From Candidatus Woesearchaeota archaeon (GTDB lineage: Archaea; Nanobdellota; Nanobdellia; Woesearchaeales; UBA583): a stretch of DNA of 12,651 nucleotides. The stretch spans positions 1 to 12,651 of the forward strand of contig SKGP01000083.1 of assembly GCA_007117405.1 (NCBI GenBank), given 5' to 3'. Positions within the stretch are counted from its first letter, which is position 1. Each line of letters starts with the position of its first letter. The notes under the pieces are model-generated. The model made no database searches. It had not been told where the DNA came from and saw nothing but the letters and a program-made list of their open reading frames with translations. The position numbers and the translations under genes were made by a program. Shown piece after piece: positions 5,956 to 12,649 of the stretch.

Positions 5956-6503
5956 GAGTTTTAATCATAGATTTATGTTTTGAAAAAGATAGTTTACATT
6001 ATGAAGAGTTTGTAAGACCAGTTATTGATATAATTAAATCGGAAAATATAGATATTAGAGTAATTCATAGAAAGGAAATTAACTCTGAAGTGTTATTCTG
6101 GTCTGAAAAAGTAATTCTTTGCGGGACAGCATTAAAGGATGATTTTTATCTTGAAAATATTGAAGATTTTAGCTGGATTGAAAGCTATGAAAAGCCAATT
6201 CTTGGAATATGTGCAGGTGGGCAGTTAATAGCTAAGATATTTGGAAGCAAAATAAATTTAGGAACAGAAATTGGTATGTTTAAAATAGAGAAAGTAAAAG
6301 ATGATTTATTAATTGAAAATGTTGATATTAGTGAGGTATACCTACTTCATAACAATTATTTTGAAAATCCAAAAGGGTTTGAAGTTTTATGTAAGAATAT
6401 TTATCCTCAATTAATAAAAAAAAAGAGTATATATTGTTGTCTTTTTCATCCAGAGGTAAGAAATAAGAAACTAATCACAAATTTTGTTTTGAATATAAAT
6501 TGA
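5952..6503 (+). CDS. class I glutamine amidotransferase-like protein
   Basis: A stand-alone 183-residue glutaminase-type domain. The nucleophile elbow ILGICAGGQLIA (residues 83-94) carries Cys87 in the GxCxGxQ pattern. The other triad members are in CLFHPEVRN (163-171): His166 and Glu168. So the Cys-His-Glu triad of triad glutamine amidotransferases is complete, and the protein should be able to release ammonia from glutamine. It has no synthetase domain of its own and must serve a partner. The overlap with the Dph6-like gene makes that enzyme the obvious candidate, as in split archaeal GMP synthetase, where a glutaminase subunit feeds a PP-loop ATPase. It is not typical GuaA, TrpG, HisH or PurQ by its N-terminus (MRVLIIDLCFEKDSLHYEEF). 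A gamma-glutamyl hydrolase role is another possibility. Confidence 0.8.
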   Translation: MRVLIIDLCFEKDSLHYEEFVRPVIDIIKSENIDIRVIHRKEINSEVLFWSEKVILCGTALKDDFYLENIEDFSWIESYEKPILGICAGGQLIAKIFGSKINLGTEIGMFKIEKVKDDLLIENVDISEVYLLHNNYFENPKGFEVLCKNIYPQLIKKKSIYCCLFHPEVRNKKLITNFVLNIN

Positions 6504-6525
6504 ATTTTAAGTTATTTCTCATTAG

Positions 6526-6535
6526 TTTTATAAAG
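6526..6535 (+). promoter_or_regulatory. TATA box of the HIT-TFS operon
   Basis: TTTTATAAAG lies 22-31 bases before the ATG at 6557, so the HIT mRNA should be leaderless or nearly so. Confidence 0.5.
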
Positions 6536-6556
6536 TAATATTTTGTATTATATTAT

Positions 6557-6949
6557 ATGGCAGAAAATACAATCTTTATGAAAATAATTAAGAGAGAGAT
6601 ACCCGCAAGCATAGTATATGAAGACGAGAAGAGCTTGGCATTTTTAGATATAAATCCTTTTTCAAAAGGCCACACTCTTGTTATACCTAAAAAAGCTTAT
6701 GAAAGGATTACAGATATGCCTGAAAAAGAGTATCTTGATTTACAGAAATCAGTTTTAAAAGTTGCAAATAATATGAAAAAAGTTATGAAATGCAATGTTG
6801 GAACTTTAGTTTTTGGAGAGGAAGTTCCTCATGTTCATATTCATGTTTTTCCAATAAAAGGATATATTGCTGTGTTTAATTTTTCTAAAACAGAGAAGTA
6901 TTTGGAAAATGAATCACAAATATATTTAAATAGGTTAAAATTCAAATAA
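6557..6949 (+). CDS. HIT family nucleotide hydrolase
   Basis: HIT proteins cleave nucleotide phosphoramidates, adenylated lysine or dinucleoside polyphosphates through a covalent histidine-nucleotide intermediate. The signature PHVHIHVFP (residues 91-99) holds His92, His94 and His96. The N-terminus TIFMKIIKREIPASIVYEDE and SLAFLDINPFSKGHTLVIPK match the Hint/HIT branch. The N-terminal zinc-binding cysteine of many relatives (IFCKI) is a methionine here. The length of 130 residues is normal. It is probably co-transcribed with TFS, whose start is 17 bases after this stop. The start at 6557 has no SD but suits the TATA spacing. The exact substrate cannot be read from the sequence. Confidence 0.92.
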   Translation: MAENTIFMKIIKREIPASIVYEDEKSLAFLDINPFSKGHTLVIPKKAYERITDMPEKEYLDLQKSVLKVANNMKKVMKCNVGTLVFGEEVPHVHIHVFPIKGYIAVFNFSKTEKYLENESQIYLNRLKFK

Positions 6950-6955
6950 GTATTA

Positions 6956-6962
6956 AGGTGAT
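6956..6962 (+). promoter_or_regulatory. strong SD of TFS
   Basis: AGGTGAT is a seven-base perfect complement to the archaeal 16S rRNA 3' end (5'-AUCACCUCC) and lies four bases before the ATG at 6967. It shows that this organism uses SD-led initiation for internal operon genes while first genes appear leaderless. Confidence 0.65.
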
Positions 6963-6966
6963 TTAA

Positions 6967-7284
6967 ATGGTTGATTTTTGTTCGTCCTGCGGGACTATAA
7001 TAATTGGAAAAAAAGGTGAAAATGTGAAATGTCCTGGTTGCGGGGCTGAACAGAAAGCGAAAACTACAATGGCTTTTTCTGAAAAAGTTGAAAAAAAAAA
7101 AGAACTTGAAATTATAGATTCTGATAAATCTTCAGAAGTTCATCCAACAACTCCAGTTGAGTGCCCAAAATGTGGTAATATGGAAGCTTATTATTGGACA
7201 AAACAGACAAGAGCTGGAGATGAGCCTGAAACTCAATTTTTTAAGTGCACCGCATGTAGACATCAGTGGAGAGAATATAGGTAA
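6967..7284 (+). CDS. tfs: archaeal transcription factor S (TFIIS-like)
   Basis: TFS rescues backtracked archaeal RNA polymerase by stimulating its RNA cleavage activity. The 105-residue protein has an N-terminal zinc ribbon (FCSSCGTIII and VKCPGCGAE), a charged linker (about residues 38-62), and a C-terminal zinc ribbon with CPKCG and CTACRHQWREYR. The acidic catalytic hairpin tip is intact in TRAGDEPETQFF (Asp-Glu), so it should be a cleavage-active TFS rather than an inhibitory paralogue lacking the acidic pair. It is the second gene of a likely HIT-TFS operon and has a strong SD. Downstream it converges with dnaK; T-rich stretches follow both stops. Its presence shows that normal archaeal transcription machinery is encoded near the sigma-like gene. 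Confidence 0.96.
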   Translation: MVDFCSSCGTIIIGKKGENVKCPGCGAEQKAKTTMAFSEKVEKKKELEIIDSDKSSEVHPTTPVECPKCGNMEAYYWTKQTRAGDEPETQFFKCTACRHQWREYR

Positions 7285-7294
7285 TTTTATTTTT
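7285..7294 (+). terminator. T-rich terminator after TFS
   Basis: The tract TTTTATTTTT directly follows the TFS stop, in a 27-base convergent gap with dnaK. Confidence 0.45.
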
Positions 7295-7302
7295 GAAATT
7301 TG

Positions 7303-7310
7303 AAAAAAAA
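7303..7310 (-). terminator. U8 terminator after dnaK
   Basis: Eight A on the plus strand (eight T on the transcribed minus strand) lie one base beyond the dnaK stop, as expected for an archaeal U-tract terminator. Confidence 0.55.
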
Positions 7311-7311
7311 T

Positions 7312-9171
7312 TTATTTTTCTTTTTTATCTTTTTTTTCAGTAGCTTCAGTATCAACTACTCCATCATCATTTTTCTTGCTTGACTTTTTTGAAGGTTTTT
7401 CTTCTTGAGTTTGCTGTGCTTCTTGAGCTTGTTTTGTGTACATTTCAGTGAAAATTTCTTGAGCTTTTTTATTAATCTCGTCCATTTTTCCTTTTATTTT
7501 TTCAACATCTCTTTTTTCAGCTTTAAGAAGTTCTTCAAGTTCTTTAATCTCTTCCATTACTGGAGAAACTTTTGCTTGGTCAACTTTATCTTTGTTTTCT
7601 TCAAATGTTTTTTTAGTTTGATATACTAATTGTTCTGCATGATTTACAGTTTCTATCTCTTCTTTTCTTTTTTTATCTTCTTCAGCATATTTTTCAGCAT
7701 CTTCTTGCATCTTTTTTATATCTTCTTCAGATAAGTTTGATGATGCTACAATTTTAATTGATTGTTCTTTTCCAGTTCCAAGGTCTTTTGCTGTTACATG
7801 AACAATTCCATTTGCATCTATATCAAAAGTTACTTCAATTTGAGGCACTCCTCTTGGCGCAGGAGGGATTCCTTCTAAATTGAATGAACCAAGTAATTTA
7901 TTATCATTGAACATTGCCCTTTCACCTTGAGCAACTCTTATAGTTACAGCTGATTGGTTATCATCGGCAGTTGAGTAAACCTGTGATTTTTTAGTTGGAA
8001 TTGTAGTGTTTTTCTCAATCATTTTTGTGAGAACTCCACCTAGTGTTTCAATTCCAAGGGAAAGAGGAGTTACATCTAGAAGTAGAATATCTTTTACTTC
8101 TCCTGCAAGAACACCTCCTTGTATTGCAGCCCCAATTGCAACAGCTTCATCTGGGTTTACTGATTTATCTGGGTCTTTTCCTGAAATACTTTTTACAAGG
8201 TCTTGTACAGAAGGAATTCTTGTGGAACCACCAACAAGGATTACTTTATCAATTTCTGAAATTTTTAATCCAGAATCTTTAATTGCCTGCTCTGTTGGTT
8301 TTTTTAATTTTTCAAGTATACCAGAAATTAATTCGTTAAATTTAGATCTTGTTATTTTCATTTCAAGGTGTTTTGGGCCTGAAGCGTCAGCAGTAATAAA
8401 TGGTTCTGAAATTTCAGTTTCTAGTTTTGATGATAATTCTATTTTTGCTTTTTCAGCTGCACTTTTAAGTCTTTGATTTGCTTGTGCATCTAATCTTAAA
8501 TCAATTCCATTTTCTTTTTTGAAATTATCTGCAATATAGTCGATTAATATTTGGTCTATATTGTCTCCACCTAAGTGATTGTCTCCTGCTGTTGCTTTAA
8601 CTTCAAATACTCCATCATCAAGTTCAAGAATTGATACATCAAAAGTACCTCCTCCAAAGTCGAAGACAAGAACAGTTTGTGCTTTATCTTTGTCAATTCC
8701 ATATGCAAGTGCTGCCGCAGTTGGTTCGTTAATTATCCTTTCAACTTCAAATCCAGCAATTTTTCCTGCATCTTTTGTTGCTTGCCTTTGAGCATCTGTA
8801 AAATAAGCCGGAACAGTAATAACTGCTTTTTTAATTTCATGGCCTACATAACTTTCAGCATCTTTTTTAAGTTTTCCAAGAGTCATAGCAGATATTTCTT
8901 GCGGTGTGTAGTCTTTCCCATGAATATTCACTTTAAAATCTTCACCCATGTGAGTTTTGATAGACCTTACTGTTTCTTTAGGTCTTACAATTGCTTGCTT
9001 TTTTGCTGGTTCTCCAACAATCCTTTCACCAGAGGAGTTTATGTGTACTACAGACGGAGTTGTTCTTGCTCCTTCAGAATTCGGTATTACTACCGCATTT
9101 CCACCTTCAATAATAGAAATACAACTATTAGTTGTACCAAGGTCAATTCCTAAAACTTTTTCTTTTGCCAT
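7312..9171 (-). CDS. dnaK: molecular chaperone DnaK (Hsp70)
   Basis: DnaK is an ATP-driven chaperone that binds exposed hydrophobic peptides; archaea that have it are thought to have gained it from bacteria. The 619-residue protein is complete. The nucleotide-binding domain shows GIDLGTTNS (residues 8-16), [36 protein letters not shown] and VGGSTRIP. The linker-substrate domain boundary is [14 protein letters not shown]. After the beta-sandwich, a helical lid and a Lys/Glu-rich tail with [10 protein letters not shown] follow. It lacks the roughly 25-residue insertion near residue 75 found in Gram-negative DnaK, as in Gram-positive and other archaeal forms. DnaJ and GrpE are not adjacent. Its upstream region holds a nested palindrome and a duplicated start segment, suggesting stress regulation. 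The start [10 protein letters not shown] at 9171 is the family's normal one. Confidence 0.98.
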   Translation of the reverse strand: MAKEKVLGIDLGTTNSCISIIEGGNAVVIPNSEGARTTPSVVHINSSGERIVGEPAKKQAIVRPKETVRSIKTHMGEDFKVNIHGKDYTPQEISAMTLGKLKKDAESYVGHEIKKAVITVPAYFTDAQRQATKDAGKIAGFEVERIINEPTAAALAYGIDKDKAQTVLVFDFGGGTFDVSILELDDGVFEVKATAGDNHLGGDNIDQILIDYIADNFKKENGIDLRLDAQANQRLKSAAEKAKIELSSKLETEISEPFITADASGPKHLEMKITRSKFNELISGILEKLKKPTEQAIKDSGLKISEIDKVILVGGSTRIPSVQDLVKSISGKDPDKSVNPDEAVAIGAAIQGGVLAGEVKDILLLDVTPLSLGIETLGGVLTKMIEKNTTIPTKKSQVYSTADDNQSAVTIRVAQGERAMFNDNKLLGSFNLEGIPPAPRGVPQIEVTFDIDANGIVHVTAKDLGTGKEQSIKIVASSNLSEEDIKKMQEDAEKYAEEDKKRKEEIETVNHAEQLVYQTKKTFEENKDKVDQAKVSPVMEEIKELEELLKAEKRDVEKIKGKMDEINKKAQEIFTEMYTKQAQEAQQTQEEKPSKKSSKKNDDGVVDTEATEKKDKKEK

Positions 9172-9197
9172 TTTTCTGATTCTTTTTTATTTTTTAT

Positions 9198-9257
9198 TCA
9201 AGGAAAAAGTACCGAAGAAATCTTTAAAATTTCTGACCGCACTTTTTCTTTTGCCAT
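9198..9257 (-). CDS. possible 19-residue leader ORF repeating the DnaK N-terminus
   Basis: A 21-base stretch around the dnaK start (9155-9175) recurs exactly at 9241-9261, 86 bases upstream. Reading from the copied ATG (9257) gives MAKEKVRSEILKISSVLFP and a stop, 26 bases before dnaK; its first six residues equal those of DnaK. It may be a remnant of a tandem duplication or a translated upstream ORF. No separate promoter or SD is clear, and the best TATA box for dnaK lies inside it, so expression is doubtful. Confidence 0.25.
   Translation of the reverse strand: MAKEKVRSEILKISSVLFP
9203..9248 (-). promoter_or_regulatory. dnaK promoter with nested palindrome
   Basis: Two inverted repeats share one centre near 9225. 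The outer arms are GAAAAAGT (9203-9210) and ACTTTTTC (9241-9248); the inner arms are AGAAAT (9216-9221) and ATTTCT (9229-9234). Between the inner arms lies CTTTAAA, which on the minus strand gives a TTTTAAAG-like TATA box. Initiation would fall near 9200, about 29 bases before the dnaK ATG. A repressor bound here would block TBP. The repeats are seen; the operator role is inferred. Confidence 0.4.
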
Positions 9258-9353
9258 TTTTTATGTTTATTTTTCCTTTAACCGAATTTTATTTTATTTT
9301 ATTCGTTTTTGTTAAAAATAGATAAGATTTTTTTATTTATAAATATTTCGAAA

Positions 9354-9401
9354 TTTTATCAAAACAAGTGTTTAGTATTTAAAAATAAGCTTTTGATAAA
9401 A
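9354..9401. repeat. 11-bp inverted repeat between dnaK and the beta-propeller gene
   Basis: TTTTATCAAAA (9354-9364) and TTTTGATAAAA (9391-9401) are perfect reverse complements separated by 26 bases. The repeat lies 29 bases beyond the stop of the beta-propeller gene, so it may fold in its 3' untranslated RNA or be a regulator site. The rest of the 258-base gap between the genes is AT-rich, with no further ORF recognised. Confidence 0.4.
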
Positions 9402-9429
9402 AATAAGTTAAGTTATTATTTTATGTTGT

Positions 9430-11700
9430 TTATTGTTTTATTTCAATCGAGTCTGATACTCCCATGTCCATGTCTTGAGAAACTACTTCTATGTCATCAT
9501 AATAATATGGGCTTCTGTAATATGTATGTTCTTTATATGGTAATTGGATATGCGTTATTTTATCAACTGAATTCATATCATTTATTTTTATCATTTTATC
9601 TGAAATTGTATATAGGTAGTCATCAATATATAGAGATCTTTTTATGTCATAATCTGATTGCCATCTATTTGAATTTTTGTCTTCCCAATGAGTTATTTTC
9701 CCCCTAAGTTCAAAACCATTTTTATCAACATCTAACACATAGGCTCCTTGCCATACTTTGTTTCTATAGTATCCGAATCTATCATATTCATAGTTATCTT
9801 CAACTTCATATACTGGAATCACCATTAAGTTTCTTTCTTTGTCAAAAAGCATTGCTTTATGATCGTTTTCAACTAATGAATATGAACCTTGTCCGCCAAT
9901 GTAGAAAACATCAGACTCTATTGGGTTTGAAAAATCAGTAACATCAAACATTGATATCTTTAATCCTTTCATTATAAATCCGCCTCCTTGTCTTTCCTGA
10001 GTGTCTTTTCCAATTCCAATAATATGATTTTCATCGTATGGATGTAAATAATTTGAAAAACCAGGTATTTTAAGTTCTCCTAGAATCTCAGGATTTTGAG
10101 GGTCTTTAAGGTCAATTACAAAAAATGGGTCTACATCCCTAAATGTTACCATATAAAGTCTATCCCCCATAAACCTTGTTGAAAAAATTCTCTCATCTGG
10201 AGCTATTTTTTCAATTTTTCCTAAAAGGTTCATATTTGAATCTAAAGTATAAACATTACTGTATTCAATCCTTCCATTTCTAGTCCATACTGAAAAAGTG
10301 GTTGCAACTCTTAAATTGTCTTTATATTCATCCATTGAGAATTGATTTAAAAGATATCCTTTCACTTCTCCTTGCGATTTATATTCTATTTCTCCGTTAT
10401 TTATTGATATTTTATGTATTATAGTTTTACTATTTTCTTCATGAATTTTTGTTTCAAATTCAATAATAGATTTTTCTATTTTTTCTAGAAGTTCTCTTTT
10501 TTCTCTTTCAGACATAGAGTTGTACATTTCTTCAATTACTTTTGATATATCTTTCCATTCTGCGTCATTTCCAAGTTGATTTATTTTATTTCTAACATCC
10601 CTCGGCAATTCAGGTAAAATTGCTTCATAAAATTTCTTTCTTTGAATGTCTTCTCTATAAAATATATAATTATTTTGTCTATTTGCGATATAAATGTTAT
10701 TTTGTGAAACATAAATTGTATCTGAATGTCCAAGCATAAATGATTGAACATTTATTTGTGGTTGTTCTTCATTTATATTTATTGATGCAATAGTATTAAA
10801 ATTATATGAAAAATCATCAAAATCAAAATAATATATATCTGGCATTATTCTTGTATTGCCTACAGTTGCAAAAGGCCTTGGGATTCCTATCCAAGAGTAA
10901 GCATATTCATTTGATATAATATATACATTTTCACCAATCATTCTAGACTGTGAATATGAACCACTAACAGTGTAGTTTTGAATAAGTTTTGGTTTTTCTC
11001 TATCTTTCACATCAAATACTTCTATTAATGTTTGCGGCCTGTATACTGGCCTTGGTTCAATTGAGTATTTTGGAATTTCATATGTTTTTGAATTTATAGT
11101 TGAAACTATAGCTAGTCTATCATTGTTTAACAATAAATTATGACTTCTTCCCAAAATGTCTTTTTCAAACATAATTTTAGATTCGGATGGTGGGTATGCT
11201 TTCATTATGTAAAATTTATTTTTACCAATTCCATAAATATATTCACCATCATTTTTAATTATATCTCCTTCATCAACTCCTTCAACTTGAATATTTGTTT
11301 GTGAGTAATCTGCCCCACTTGAAGGCATTGGAGCTGACTGGATAGAGTCTGAGGCAGTTCTTACCATTGAAGATGATTCCATTACTAAATTTCCTGCCAT
11401 CATATCCATAGTTTCAAAGCTATCCATATTTTGTGTTAATCTAGTTCGAAGAAATTGAGTCATTTCTTCATCTGATTCAAATTTTTTCATGCTTGAGCCT
11501 ATAGATTCTCCAATATTGTTATTTGGACATACAAATTCACAGTCTGGCCCAGACCTTCCAACCCAACTTCCATCTGGACATTGCATAGCATCGGCTGTAC
11601 AGGCTATTTGTTGATTTTCAGTACAACCTGCAATAATTATTAAAAAAACTGCTGCAAAAATCAGTAGAATTTTTCCTTTCACTTCTTTTATTGTGTTCAT
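9430..11700 (-). CDS. secreted beta-propeller lipoprotein-like protein
   Basis: A 756-residue exported protein. The N-terminus has a positive start (MNTIKEVKGK), a hydrophobic stretch to residue 24 and a lipobox-like IIAGC with Cys26, so it is probably anchored to the outer face of the membrane. A short cysteine module follows (CTADAMQCPDGSWVGRSGPD then CEFVC, residues 34-58), a type I have seen in other archaeal and bacterial secreted proteins. From about residue 136 comes the archaeal secreted C-terminal beta-propeller domain (Pfam Beta_propel type), opening with QVEGVDEGDIIKNDGEYIYG, and repeated beta-strand blades run to the end. A helical, charged insertion (about residues 355-415) interrupts the blades. 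It lies downstream of a membrane-anchored winged-helix regulator and has its own TATA box about 25-40 bases before the ATG. Ligand and function are unknown; sensing or adhesion are plausible. Confidence 0.85.
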   Translation of the reverse strand: MNTIKEVKGKILLIFAAVFLIIIAGCTENQQIACTADAMQCPDGSWVGRSGPDCEFVCPNNNIGESIGSSMKKFESDEEMTQFLRTRLTQNMDSFETMDMMAGNLVMESSSMVRTASDSIQSAPMPSSGADYSQTNIQVEGVDEGDIIKNDGEYIYGIGKNKFYIMKAYPPSESKIMFEKDILGRSHNLLLNNDRLAIVSTINSKTYEIPKYSIEPRPVYRPQTLIEVFDVKDREKPKLIQNYTVSGSYSQSRMIGENVYIISNEYAYSWIGIPRPFATVGNTRIMPDIYYFDFDDFSYNFNTIASININEEQPQINVQSFMLGHSDTIYVSQNNIYIANRQNNYIFYREDIQRKKFYEAILPELPRDVRNKINQLGNDAEWKDISKVIEEMYNSMSEREKRELLEKIEKSIIEFETKIHEENSKTIIHKISINNGEIEYKSQGEVKGYLLNQFSMDEYKDNLRVATTFSVWTRNGRIEYSNVYTLDSNMNLLGKIEKIAPDERIFSTRFMGDRLYMVTFRDVDPFFVIDLKDPQNPEILGELKIPGFSNYLHPYDENHIIGIGKDTQERQGGGFIMKGLKISMFDVTDFSNPIESDVFYIGGQGSYSLVENDHKAMLFDKERNLMVIPVYEVEDNYEYDRFGYYRNKVWQGAYVLDVDKNGFELRGKITHWEDKNSNRWQSDYDIKRSLYIDDYLYTISDKMIKINDMNSVDKITHIQLPYKEHTYYRSPYYYDDIEVVSQDMDMGVSDSIEIKQ

Positions 11701-11722
11701 AATAGAATTATATTATATTTCC

Positions 11723-11740
11723 TTATTTATATATATATTT
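11723..11740 (-). promoter_or_regulatory. TATA box of the beta-propeller gene
   Basis: The minus-strand reading of TTATTTATATATATATTT is a long TATA-rich element 22-40 bases before the ATG at 11700, suggesting a leaderless mRNA separate from that of the upstream regulator. Confidence 0.45.
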
Positions 11741-11771
11741 TAACCTTCAAGTTAATTTGAAGTTATATTTA

Positions 11772-12365
11772 TTATTTTCTTTTTATGTATAAATATAAAA
11801 TTATAGATACTATTGCTATAGTAGAACCAATTAAAAAAAATATTGTTGGTTCGGATATAAGATATGTTTGTGTTTGACTTGAAACTGTATCATATGAATA
11901 ATCCTCCGTAGCTCTCATTGGCATAATTTCAGAACTTTCAGACAAGACCATTCCATTATAATTAATCTGAGTAAATCTTTTGTATATTTCAATGAGAAAT
12001 GCTCCTATTATTGCTATGGAAAATGTAGGAATAATTTTTTTTATTATGTCTAGTAGTCCTTCTTTTTCTTCTTTTGGTGCTATAATTATGTATTTATTTG
12101 CAAGGGTGTAATGTCTAACTTCTTTTCCTTTTTCAGAATAATGATAATCTTTCCAATCTACTAATTTTGCATCTAATAACTGCTGTATATTGTAGTGTAC
12201 AGTAGAGATTGGTAATTTTAATTCTTTTGCGATTTGAGATTCTGTTGCAGATTTTTCTGAGAGGTATTCTAAAATTTTTTTTGATGAGTCATTATTTACA
12301 ATATTTGCAATTTTCTTTGTTTTTTCGTCATCTAAAGACAAAAGCAGGAATTTTTTTTTTGACAT
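11772..12365 (-). CDS. membrane-anchored winged-helix (ArsR-like) regulator
   Basis: A 197-residue protein with a cytoplasmic DNA-binding head and two membrane spans. Residues 24-95 form a winged helix of the ArsR/HTH type: NDSSKKILEYLSEK, the helix-turn-helix TESQIAKELKLPISTVHYNI (41-60), then QQLLDAKLVDWKD and a beta wing through KGKEVRHYTLANKYIIIAP. The first span is about 110-128, an external loop of about 45 residues (130-172, Ser/Thr/Tyr/Glu-rich) follows, and a second span (174-194) ends in YIKRK on the inner side. This layout suggests a one-component sensor in which the external loop detects a signal and changes DNA binding at the membrane. The following gene on the same strand encodes a surface beta-propeller, a natural partner or target. 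The start at 12365 is about 30 bases after an A/T box. The ligand is unknown. Confidence 0.85.
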   Translation of the reverse strand: MSKKKFLLLSLDDEKTKKIANIVNNDSSKKILEYLSEKSATESQIAKELKLPISTVHYNIQQLLDAKLVDWKDYHYSEKGKEVRHYTLANKYIIIAPKEEKEGLLDIIKKIIPTFSIAIIGAFLIEIYKRFTQINYNGMVLSESSEIMPMRATEDYSYDTVSSQTQTYLISEPTIFFLIGSTIAIVSIILYLYIKRK

Positions 12366-12390
12366 ATTTAAAATATATTAGTCTTCTTTA

Positions 12391-12400
12391 ATTATATGCT
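12391..12400 (-). promoter_or_regulatory. possible TATA box of the membrane regulator
   Basis: The minus-strand reading of ATTATATGCT (AGCATATAAT) lies 26-35 bases before the ATG at 12365, a usual distance for a leaderless archaeal start. Confidence 0.35.
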
Positions 12401-12457
12401 TTTCTATTATTTTAAATTGAGTTGAAGCTATATATTCTTTCCATCTAATAATTTGAA

Positions 12458-12569
12458 AGAAATTTTGAAAAGTCGCTAACCCATGCCTAAAGGCTCAGCT
12501 TCGCTGACATCTCACTTCGTTTGATGATGGGATTCCACTCGACTTTCAATCGAACACGCCAAAATTTCT
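12458..12569 (-). ncRNA. structured element folding into a four-way junction
   Basis: This non-coding stretch is close to half G+C in its core, far above its neighbours, and is almost wholly self-complementary. Outer stem: 12458-12467 with 12560-12569 (10 bp, perfect). Second stem: 12469-12475 with 12540-12546 (7 bp). Third stem: CCCAT 12480-12484 with ATGGG 12527-12531. Inside it three hairpins follow with no base between them: 12485-12494, 12495-12507 and 12508-12526, the last with two mismatches. On the minus strand two of the loops are GAA, and one hairpin contains GCGAAGC, a known very stable DNA mini-hairpin. The minus strand may therefore be the functional one. It could be a non-coding RNA, a palindromic mobile element or the end of a transposon. 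No ORF fits. The strand and the ncRNA label are inferred. Confidence 0.45.
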
Positions 12570-12572
12570 AGC

Positions 12573-12649
12573 AAATCTGGTTCTCAATACACTGAGTCTC
12601 TCAATTCATTCCATATCTAAAGATATGGGATTTCTTGAGAACCAGATTT
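12573..12649. repeat. 15-bp inverted repeat with internal hairpins
   Basis: AAATCTGGTTCTCAA (12573-12587) and its exact reverse complement (12635-12649) enclose two smaller hairpins: TGAG/CTCA at 12593-12603 and CCATATCT/AGATATGG at 12611-12628. It starts three bases after the four-way-junction element. The window ends two bases later, so the element may continue. It resembles a small inverted-repeat element or part of a structured RNA. Confidence 0.5.

Noticed and set aside
5269..6503. Dph6-like/amidotransferase pair as split GMP synthetase
   Set aside because: The PP-loop protein carries Dph6 motifs (GEGGEIETFV, GAIRSVYQ), not GuaA ones, and the amidotransferase N-terminus does not look like GuaAa. 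The resemblance is in architecture only.
8006..9325. Several plus-strand ORFs opposite dnaK
   Set aside because: They lie antisense to a fully conserved DnaK and show no recognisable domain.
12547..12560. Minus-strand GTTCGATT as a tRNA T-loop
   Set aside because: The flanking bases do not form a T-stem, and no acceptor stem, anticodon arm or D-loop can be placed around it.
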